Assembly (NCBI GenBank): GCA_942159475.1
Contig: OW804095.1
Location: 62,648,773 to 62,712,772, forward strand
Length of the DNA: 64,000 nt
Direction of reading: 5' to 3'
Origin: Sthenelais limicola
Lineage: Eukaryota; Annelida; Polychaeta; Phyllodocida; Sigalionidae
How positions within the stretch are numbered: position 1 is the first letter of the stretch; the number at the start of each line of letters is the position of its first letter. The translations under genes and the position numbers were made by a program. The notes under the pieces were generated by a model. That model saw only the letters and a program-made list of their open reading frames with translations. It was not told the DNA's origin and did not search any database. Below are positions 12,101 through 24,100 of the stretch, piece after piece.

Positions 12101-15100
12101 AAATGACAGCAACTACAGGGTGTACAGTGTTTGTTAGAATTCTATAGGCGTCCCATCAAATGCTCTCATGGCAAGCAATGAATAACAAGCTAGGGTGGTC
12201 TGTAACGTTACCCCTGGGTATCAGGTACGCTGTACCGTTGTTGCTGTCACTTGGAGGAACGTAGGTAAAATTAGCCAAAGTACTATTCGAGATCTCTGTA
12301 TAATTCAAAGAAGCAAGACGCAGGGCTTTCATAAGGCCTGCGCGAAAATAACCTTCGATTTCGAAGCTTGTGAACTCGAGGACGATGAACTTTTGCGGGT
12401 CGGAGCTGATTAGATAGCCACAATCAAGGTAATTGTCGTAGTTTCTTGGGTAACCAGGAGATACTATAACGCCCTCTTCTCCTTCAAACGTGCCTCCACA
12501 TTCTAGAACATCAAAACGTATATAATTAAATGATATATCTGCTGAAGGCGAGATCCCCCATACATATATAAGGATATCCCCTCCCCACATTATTACATCG
12601 GCTTATACTGGTGGTCAATTGATAAGAATATTTTCCCTCACATATTTATTTACCATCAAATATACAATGATTCTAATGTAATGATAACAATACTAATACT
12701 TGTCTTTCACATGTCCTGAGATAATGGAACACAATTCTAGATGCAATACAAATAAATAGAAGTCTATTTCTTTTAAATTGTTTCATTCTTTCTCACCCAC
12801 TCATTTACATTTATATGTAAACGGTTGATTCTCACGCATACTTACTTGCAGTGAAATCAATGGCAAAACCATTGGCTTCGTTGCTGCTGTCTGACCTAAA
12901 CTTGACTTGGGCCTGGTTAGTGGCAGACCTGGTTACATTGTGGGGGAAGTCATTGCCACAGTAACGTCCTAGCTCTCGGAGTTCGTTGTTTACGTGCCGC
13001 TCCGATATCTTGAAATGAATACACACACGAATTGCACTTAAATAGATGTTACTGAACACCGTATTCCCATTTATTTTGAGGAGCACATCGCTTACCCCAT
13101 TTATTCCTAAACTTTGCCAAGACAATGTCAGCTCAATTTCCTCAGTTATAACAATAAACATCCAATATAATAGGACAGATGACCATAATCAATAATGTTC
13201 TGTGGCAGATTTTCCGCTTTCCGACTTTGTGGAGAACATATCATACTCCAACATTACTACTAATATATTACATCTGTAATAGACAAAAATATTACATCTA
13301 CATAATTTAGTAAATTTGGAAACTCATCTTAATGTACTCTTAAGGGAAATGGGTGTGCATCAAATCACAACTACCGAATCGTAAATTCGTAATGATTATT
13401 AATTCTTATTTGTAAAAGGATAAGAGTGTTTGAACTATTAGAGCCTTTTACAAGATCATAACATCCTAATGCATATTTACAAAAGTTCTGGGAATAGTTT
13501 GGCATATAAGTGATATGGAGAAGGGCTTTCATAGGTAAAGTGTTCGATTAAAACTGAATATTCACAAAATGTATTTGAGTTTCACTCCATATATATATGG
13601 AGTGAAATTAGAATATATTGTCGACCACAACACTCTGTCTTCTCCCTATATATATATCATATAATAGAGTAAGGGTCATAGTCTTGAAAGACATAATTAT
13701 GACGTTGAAATGATGAAATTCACTATTACCTGGACGTAATCTTTGGTCAATGGACAACCAGGGGCTATCTCCAGACTAAATGAAGCAAAGTTCATTTCTA
13801 TATGATATCCAACGTCCACATTCAGTTCCCAGATGCATTCAGTGTTCGGTGGATAGTTGGCAGGATGGTTGGGAGAACTGATGCTACCATCTTGGGCATG
13901 TAGGGTTCCACCGCAGCCTTGAAGATAAATGATATTTTTAAGGACCAACTAACAGATCTTTTTGCTAAATCATTTGATCAGTCGACTTAATGTCTAGGAG
14001 CTTTACTTTTGGAGAGCATCCAAACACACGTCTCGAAAATATGTTTAATATGTTACAAGTGGTGTAACACAAAGGCAAAGATAAAATCAGAGTTTGTAGG
14101 TAAATGTTGTTTATTCCTGGTACAGGTATAGTAAATCCAAATCCAATATATCACTCAATATTCATGTCTTCTATTATATAATTTAATATAATGCTTCTGC
14201 CTATAACATATTATTATATAATTTGTAAGTCTTATGCCACAATCTGAAAACAATGAAACAACCCTAAACTACCAATTAAAAGGAAATGATTCCACTCTTA
14301 AAAGGTAGCACAAGCTCAAACGTGGCAAAGGTAGAAATCTAGAAGCGTGAAAACGAAATTCTGGTGAAAAATCGAAGACTTTAGGTGAGAGTAAACCCCG
14401 GCGAAGACCTGACTGGTCTGCGCAATCCGGTGGACTGTCAACTGCGTGCCGCTTCTCCTGTGTCCTAGCGCCACCAGATGGCGGCGACGGACAAGAATTA
14501 ATATTTCATCTGCGGAACGATTTATAATAATTGGGGGAAAATATATCTTATACGTCTTGGTATGTACATATATGTGTGTGTATGTGTGGCATGCATCTAT
14601 GTACAACTACATAATGTATTTTTATTATCCATATTTGGTTTTAATCTGATGATCACATGAATAGTGAGTAAAATTCATTGACATCTAAGTTGTGGTGAAA
14701 GGCATAATATAACCGAATTGTATGGTCTAATCCGTAGTGCATTAAAAACTGTCCCTATCAATGTCATCATTTAGGATTCCCTGAAAGACTTATAAGAAAT
14801 ATATACCTCATTGTGTCATAATTATATGTGTAGGCCTACCCCTAAAATTTTCATTCATAATTACCATTAGCTCTTATACCTCGACGGCAGTCCCTTTACA
14901 ACTGACCAGGTACTAGTCGCCCATTGGCTGACCCACATCTGGCCAATCACAGGTGGGCTTAATGAACCATTGTTCATTGGCTGACTGTCTGGGCATTGTC
15001 TAACTAGTTACCCTGCCTAAGAACATCTAGATTACATCATACTATACCTGTACTAGGAATAGACATCATTTATCTACAAACTGATTCTTTGTTTGCCTTT

Positions 15101-18100
15101 GTGTTACACCACTTGTAACAAAAGGTTTAATATTTGCTCAACCAACAAGAAAAGAAAATATAATTGCCCAGAATGTTGATATCAACTTTGGTTGTATAGT
15201 GACTACCCCATTAATTAATCTCGACCGTGATACTTCAAGTCTCCTTACCTTCTGATTCCACGGTAAATGCAAGTCTAAAACCTTTATCAGACAGAGAGAT
15301 ATCAGAGTGGAATTCAATGCGAAGTTCGTGGCTTTGTGACCTGAAGTCTGTAGGTAAGTCGTGGCCACAGAATGTACCAATTGATGGGGACGATGCAAGT
15401 CCTCCATTGAAGATCTCCAAGTAATCATATTGGCATTTATCATGGAGCTCAATGGCCATGTCAGTGAAATTGACCTACAATTGGGAAAACAAATATCATG
15501 CAAAAACGTAGAGGATTTAGAGGATTACCTCGATAAGACGATCACCTGAGGTAATTTTAGAATGGTTTTATTGGCAAATGTAGTAGACTCCTGGCGTGTT
15601 TCCGACTGGAAAACCTTCTTCAGAGGATTATGCAAATACATCAGTTTATTTTCCAATCCAATTGATATATATATAATATATAGATACTTATCGAAACATC
15701 AATATTTCTTACGTTGATTCTGTAGCCAGGGGGAGCCATTATTTTCCAGGCACAACTGTTTCCATGATCGTAGTCGTTGGGGTAGTTCGGACTTGTAATA
15801 ACTCCGTGGGTATCAGCAATGATGCCACCACATCCTGAAAGACACATGAATAATATTCATCAAGGCCATCATCCTATGTTTTATATCCTTACCATTTCCT
15901 TTTAACTTTGGTATCTTATGTCATGTCCGATCAGGACCGTAATTAACTTTCTCCCTAAAAAGTCAGCGTAATTAGCATTTAAGAAATGCATACATGTATA
16001 TAATATGAATGGAGTAGTCAAACTGCCAAGATCTCGGTTATGTTATGTATAATATGGAGTGTTTATTTTAAGAATAAAGGAGAGAAAATAGCGATTATCA
16101 CTTACGTGTAAACTTATAGTCGAGGGTGAATCCTTTATCAGGTATTACGGAATCTGTGATGAAGGCAATCCATAGACTGTTGCCTGGAGTGACTGCAGGA
16201 GGAGGGATATCATCACCACAGAAGCGCCCCAAGAGGTGTCCATTTTCATCGGTACCTGACAAAAGTTCATCAATGCCAATAAACAAAGACACAATCTCAC
16301 CGATTAAGTTTTCAAGTGAAAAACACGTGATTTTATATGTCTTTGCGTGACATATTGGTGCTTAGAAGACTTCAAATGAATTTAAGATGGAGTTATAGAG
16401 GGAAAGCACTGATAACGTTGTCTTAAAAATTAAATCAAACGTCTTTGTGCAACTAACCTTCACGAATTTCAACGTAGTCCCAGGGACATTGAGAACCAGC
16501 CTCAACAGAAAAATTGCTAAATGAAATAGCAATAGAAGAGTTGGAATAGTCCAAGTTACTGATCTTCCAGATGCATTGCTCGTTGTTGACATAAGTACCG
16601 TTTTGAAATCCTGGTGATTCAATCATCCCGCTGTCTGATGCTGCACTTGACAAAATACCACCGCATGCTGAATGTAAGGAAAGGATTTCAATTCAAATCT
16701 GTTGTGGTCGACATTTGTCGATTTGTATTTAATTTGATGACCGTGAGGGACTTGGTATAGAGATATCAGGAGGAATGTTCTGAAGTAATTTTAGCTGATA
16801 TAGATGTTATGGGAAACACTGGAAAATCGATGGGGAAAAGCAGAAGAAAGTGTCCTGCCATGAAAATAAAATTCCAAGCGAGAAAAAATATGCTGTAGGA
16901 TACTTCTACTAAGTGGACAGTAATGTTCACTCCAGGGAATATCTATCAAACGCACTTGAGGCATATATGGATGAATAGTGAGCTGAGAAACCACGTCCGC
17001 CTTCAGATCCGTCGGTGAAGAATACAACTGTCATAGTGTTTGCAGATGATTCGATGGGTTCAGGGACCTGTGTTCCACAATAGCGACCAATGGTTGGGGA
17101 TTGGGGCAAAATACCATTCTTGATCTGTAGAACAAAGGCGTCACTGAGATGTCATCTTTTTGCAAATATAACTTTGGTATTTCTCTTGGATAATTTATCG
17201 ATTGGGAAAATACAGAATATGTTAGGCAAAGCTTTCGTTGGTATGATACATCTAGTGGAATATATGTTGAACAAAAACATTAAATCAGATTCGATTAGAG
17301 AATTCTTCATTTGTCTTAGTGCTTTTGATTTTGTTGAAATCACCTGAACATAGTCATAGTAGCATCCAGACATATCTTCGAGATCTATGTCATCAAATAT
17401 GAAGGTTACTCTTCGATCGCTCTGTACTCGGATGGTCCATTCACAACGCCTGTTGTGGGCATAGAGACCTGGGTAATTAGGGCTCATGATAGTTGCACCT
17501 GGTGCTGTCAACATCCCTCCACACACTGCAATTGGTAAAAATGGTAGTTTCGAAAAGGTTTGATGTTTAGTAAATTCATATTGTGAATGAGTAGTGAATG
17601 GAACTCGGCACTATTTGGTTTGGTTTGGCTGATGATCACACGAATAGATAAAAACTGTCCCCATGAATGTCATTATTTAGGATTCCCCGAGTTAACTCTG
17701 AATAGTAATCAGTACGTAGTCAGTAAATAAATAGGGCTAGAATTAAATGACACGTGAATTATTTTCCTTTTGGCTAAATGCATCGTTAAATGCATCGGTA
17801 TACATATATGTCTGGATTGGACAATGAAAGTGGTAAATAAAGAAATAAATAAAGAATCAATCAATTGGACCTTCTAAACTGGCTTCGTATCTCATCTGGA
17901 ATCCACCAAATGCGTTTTGTCCATTAGTCCTGAACTGGGCATAGCCAAAACTGTCATAGGTGTCAACTGATTCGGGAATTGCAGCACCGCAATATCTTCC
18001 AAGGATGGGGCCTGAAAAAGAGATGTGATAATAATGCAACAAATAAATGAATTGAAAAGAAATCTTTGGTAATATCATTTGTTTCTAACATGGCAGAACT

Positions 18101-21100
18101 TAGTTCCCTATACTGGATCTTTATTTCGAAATTAGACAGAGACAACAATCATGAGAGGTATACACCATTTTACAACCCTCTGCTCTTATGAATACAAACA
18201 TATTAAGTACCATCAATACTCTTTAAACTTTACCAGTGTTTGTTATTTTCTTCACATAGTACCTTACCTTATAAACGATCCATCCAATCTTGGATCAAGA
18301 TCATAAGAAATAATTACATGCACAAACAATATATCTTAAAGATCAAGATAGGAGGTATCCCAAGTCCCACGACCCCAAGCAATATCAACCACATTAATTA
18401 CCTGTACTGTTGTACTCTCTAATGTCAAGCCAATCGGCCTGTGTACAGTTGCCTGCCTGCTCAGTACGGAAGGTATCGAAGGAAAATGTAAGGTAGTGTC
18501 CGGTGGGTCCTTTGAAGTACCATTCACAGTTCTCGTTGTTTTCGTAGTTGTTGGGGTAGTTTGGCGAATGAATGACAGCCGAAGCTCCATGATATGTACC
18601 TCCGCACTCAGCTAAATTAGGAAAATATAGATCCCCCATTATTTGCCATTGGTTATACACTAGCCATTATGATGTCAAAGATTCTTGATGAAAATGAACA
18701 GCAGAAAACCCTATTCTTGGAGGGAGGGGGGGGGGGGAACTTGATCAAGAGGTTCGTGAATATAGATAATGTCTTAAGAATGTCATTGCGAATGTACAAC
18801 GTCTGAAAACTTCTAATATAACAAATAGTTATATTCTATTTGGAAATACCTATTTATAACAAATAAATAGATTTAATTTTTTATCATATAGAAATATCAT
18901 ATTTCGCATTCAAATTTAGGGGTGCGGACTGGAGGTGGGGGCTCATCCAAACTATGAGATTTTATTAACCGGCAAGCCATACCGATCTTGTATTTAGCCT
19001 TGAAGCCCTGGTGTACGACACTACCGTCTGTACGGAATCGGACAAATAGTACATTCCCAGAACTCTTCTGTGTTGAGGGTTTTGTATTGCCACAGAAACT
19101 ACCAAGTAGAGGCGCATTTTCGGTTCCACCATCACGGAATTCTACGAAGTCGTACTGGCATCTGAAAAATGGTATTTTATCACAACATTTCTTTAAATCA
19201 AGTGAAAGAGATTGGAGATTGTGTCTAATGAGAGGAAAGAAGATTAGAATTGCTCTATCGAGTCTTCTTCATCCTATTAATATCTTTAAAGGGTACATAA
19301 CAAACTCACCTGTTCTTTAATATCTCCCATCATAATCATACTTAATTAGTACACATCCCACATATAACTTTGAACACCATGGTACTACTTACATATAACA
19401 TCCAACTGTTGGCAATTAAAATAGATAGGTTCTCTTGTCAAGGTGCAGTAACTTTCATTTAAAAAGTAATTTTCTGATTTCTTACCCGGGATGGGGTTCA
19501 ATGTAAATGTTGTCATCAAAGTCCACTTGCACACTCTCCACTCCTGGTGCAGTGATGATCCATATGCAGTCTACGTTGACTGGGTAGTTGTCAGGATAAT
19601 TAGGTGAGCTGAACTCTCCATTGGGCGCTTGGTCAGTCAGGGTCAAGTGGCCACCACACTCGACTGTCACTTCACTCCAGGAGAGTTTGAAGCCTTTGCT
19701 GTTGCCGCCACTATCGGAGACGAATCTGACTGTGACCATGTTACTGCCCGACTCTGGTATAGTTGGTATATTTGACCCACAGAAACGGCCGTTTCCGTCT
19801 CCAAGGGGTGGGGAATCGGATGATCCACCGTTTAAGATCTGCATAAAGTCAATTACTTTTGATCATTGGAGTTCCTATACATGATATCACAAATATGATA
19901 CTGTCGGTGATTCCCGATAAATCATTTTTCTCCCAAATATTGTTAACATAAACAAAAAACACCTCCTGTCACCTCCCAATCTTCGTATGTTAAACATGCA
20001 TTGACAGATTTTCTCATGGATCATGGATATTTACCTCAACATAGTCCCCGGAGCACCCGGATGATCCCGAAACGATGTTAATCTCAATGAATTGGATCTG
20101 TATAGTCCTTCCAGTAAGAACCGAAAGCCTCCAACTACAGTCGCTGTTGTCATCATAATTATTGGGAAAGTTCGGACTCAGGATTTCTCCACTTGTTCCT
20201 AGTATGTCACTTCCACAGGCTGAAGGAATGATGCAACGTTATTATATTGTATTCTCTGGTATTCATATCTAAAATACGGATTACACAGCTGTTTCCCTAA
20301 AAGGGACCACGAGTTCAAATTCTTGAATAACAACACAATATTGCCTATCTGATTAATTAATTAATGTTTTTTTTTAAACAATTTTATTGGCAGATATTCA
20401 CAACAGTGATACGTCTAATCTCCAAGTACAAACGATATTTAACAATCGATACAAAAAGAGCAGAGTTTAGAGCAATTGGATTCGGTCAGAATGTGACTAT
20501 GTGGAGAACCGTTAATAGTGATTTGTGAATCGGCAATTGAGCATGCATGTAAGTGATCTCTGAGCACTGTGTTTACTTGCTATTTTTCATTATTGCTTGA
20601 CTTTTTTTAATATTTTTCTTAACATTAGTCTGCACAATGACTGGCCAACTTTACTACTCAAAGGGCATTACCTATATAACATATACTAACCTGCTTTGTA
20701 AGCAGCTTGGAAACCAGGACCAGTCACGGAGTAATCAGAGTGCAATAAAATTGTCATAGCATTAGATGAGGCCACGACAGGTTCTTCATTTCCATTCCTT
20801 CCACAGTAACGTCCCAACAGGTAGGAGTTAGTGCTGTCGCCTAGACAAGTAACAAGATATTACATCATTTTCACCCTATATAGAATCCAGAGTAAATATC
20901 AGTTATCATCAATAGCCTGCTGATAAGTCTGGCTGAGGCATTACGTAACACTGCAAAAAGGAGAAATCATGATTTGTCATGATGTTGAATTCATGTCCCC
21001 CACCCGTCGGGTTTTTGCAGCCACCTAAATGTTGCAGCAATGGGTATCACTAAGTAAGCAGTGGAATTACATGTCTGATACGCAGTATGGAATAGGGAAC

Positions 21101-24100
21101 ACATTGTGACATATTGGACTTTCTAAAAACACGGGCGATATTGACTTACCATCATAGATAGCAATGTAATCGTAGTAGCAGGCTCCATGGGTTTCTACGT
21201 CTATGTCAGTGATGTTGAACCACACCTTTGTACCTTCTTCAGACTGAATGAGCCAGGTACAGTCTAAATCATTTTCGTATCCAGGTGTGGGATATCCCGG
21301 TGAAGCAACACTTTGGGCAGCACTAACAGCCTGTAGATTTCCACCACACCCTGGTACTGAATGGTGAGAAAATGAAAAATTCAATATAACTTATATGTAG
21401 CCCAGACCAAATTGAGTATAGTAATGTCAACGTCTTTGACATGTTTACTTTATGCCGATACACTCTAATTTCATTGTTGGTGTGTAGCAAGTAACACAAA
21501 TTTGGTATAATGGTAGACGAAGAAGGAATTACTTAGAAATTGACTTACTTGGACTGGAACTTGGGGATGGAGGTGTTGGGGAAACTGGAGCGTTGGAGAC
21601 AGCTTCCCAAGATATTAGGAAACCTCTTGCATTCGATGTGGCGTCAGAATGGAAATTGATCCTTAGTGCGTTAGTGTTAGAATGGATAGGGTCCGGGCTA
21701 GAGACACCACAGAACCTTCCAAGCTCAGGTGAATTTACCTCTCCTCCATCCAAAAACTGGGGGAACAAACGGATATATGACAATTAAGTGGCTTTTTCAT
21801 GTTCTAAGTGTCTACTGCAAGTATGAACTATACAGTTGTATGTACATGTACATACATGTACGTAAATTTTGTTGACCTGTGGTCAGCAGCCAAGTGTGAA
21901 TTAAAACAATAGTATGCAGCACTTATTGGAATTACAATTTAAACCTGAATTCATAATTTGCAAAAGTGAATTTGAGCTGTTTGTTGCAGCACATATATTT
22001 TGAGTATCATAATTTGTTTTCGCATTTTAGCAACAACCCAGTTTGTCCCTATACCTTCAGCTAAAGGTACAATAGTCCATGGCACACAGGCATCTTTTTC
22101 CAATCGTATATTAGATGATTTTAATACTGAAGTCTTAAATCTTAAAAGTCTGGAGAATTAGGAGGGGAAGTCCTTTTTGTTTACACCCTAGATAACAGGT
22201 TTGCTGATTATCAATGGCGAAAGGAAACACGCATACCTTATTCTTTTAAACATTAGCATTGCTTCTTTGTGAGCATATTGCGAAAGGCAGGAACTAAAGC
22301 TTTCTTACTTTGTGCCAGTTTCTTTAGAATATTTCTATAATCCTTTCATAATTTTGCCATCTACAATATCTGGTAAAGGAACACTACACTTTTAATACAC
22401 CTATCTGGCAAGTGATATCATAACATTTTCAGTTTCATTGAGGATACCCACAGTTTAAGCAGATGATAAAGGGCCATATTGAAAAAGAAACTGCGCCATT
22501 GATAGGTTACTGAGATGAATAATCTAGGAGATTTAATACCATGCCAAGAACGAACTCAAATACTTTAATATTTTATCTTGATGATCTTTAATGAATGGGA
22601 ATGAATAGACAACAAAATAGGACATAGCACAAACAGCTAGTACTGCAGGGGTAACCTTTGATCATCCTTGGTGTGCACTGACTGAGAGGACACTTATTGG
22701 CATGCTGATGTGGGATTTGAACCCAGTCCCTCTCAGACCATCTAGGTACAGGGCTTTAGGTGCAAGGCCAACGCCTTAATATACTGTGCCATCCCACCAG
22801 CTCTGGAAATCTTGTATTAAAAGCATCTTACATTGATTGTGTACTGTACTTACTTTGAGAAAGTCGTAGATGCAGCCAGAGCCCCCGTTTTCGATGTCGA
22901 AATCATTGAATGTGACCCTGATGTACATATCGTTAGGTGCAGTGACAACCCAAGTGTAGTCAGAGTTGTGAGGATAATTGCCTGGGTACAGTGGGGAGGC
23001 GATTTGACCTGACGTACCGCTTATCTCACCTCCGTACACTATAAATACAATGAAAATGGGATAAATTGACTTCTAAAGGCTTTGCATACGGAAAGCTAAA
23101 AAGTGCATATGGATTTTCTTTCAGGATTTCATGATGGCTCAATGTTAAAGGGAGAAGGAGCAGCGTTTGATCGGAATTAGCTTGGCTAAGACTACGCCAC
23201 AAAACATCGGGCCAAAAGTACAAGATAGTTGTCCTGAAGCTTACATGAGTTGTATTGGGCCATAAAGCCACGGCCACTTATTGCAGTGTCGGTCTTGAAC
23301 TTGATCCACAAACTGTGGCCAATACTCATGTTGCTGGGAATTTGGGTACCGCAGTAACGTCCGATAACATCTCCAGTTGCATCATTCTTGCGTACTTCTA
23401 CGTAGTCGTGGTTACAGTAAAGAGAGTTCTCCAACTCGAACATGCTGCAACATTGTATTGAAAAAAATAAGGGAACTGACTACTTCACCTATTTGTGAAG
23501 ACTACACTTGAAAGCTTTCTTGATATTCATGAATAAATCTACATGTATAGGCAATTGATGACATGTAGTATTTACATTATTTTCTAAACTGGCAATCTAT
23601 AAACCGGGTGCTAATTTGAGGGAATATGACGGGTGTTATCGGAAAGAATAGTTGTACAGTACAATATCATAGCTATGAGTTATATCACATCAGAATCTAC
23701 ATTGGGAAAGCTACACTCCTTAAAATGATTTGGCCAATGTGGAGGTCGAATAAAATGCCCTTTAATTTATTTGTAGGCAAATCTTGTATTGGATCAATAC
23801 TCTGGAGTTGCCAGTATTGAAGATTATTATAAGAATAAAGAACGGACTGCAGTACCTGAAAGATAGATGTACTTGGTTGCCAGCCGAGGCGGTTACCGTC
23901 CAGACACACTCAACATTGTTGGGGTAACTATCAGGATATGCCGGACTGTTAAATGCACCATGCTCAGATGTGAGATTGCCTCCACAAGCTGAAATATGTG
24001 TAAAATAAAATAATGTAACATCTATCCATCAATAATAATGTACATAAATGTTGAAGTATACATTTTTCAATTTAAAAATCAATATCAAATCTATATATAT

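Noticed and set aside
12156..12352. Truncated cubilin ending after CUB22 by intron read-through
   Set aside because: The frame ends in a stop near 12156, but no polyadenylation signal is evident and the downstream CUB22 half exists. The alternative-donor reading is more economical.
22713..22800. Functional tRNA gene
   Set aside because: The stems do not pair well and the sequence runs into a SINE-like body, so it is a tRNA-derived repeat and not a tRNA gene.
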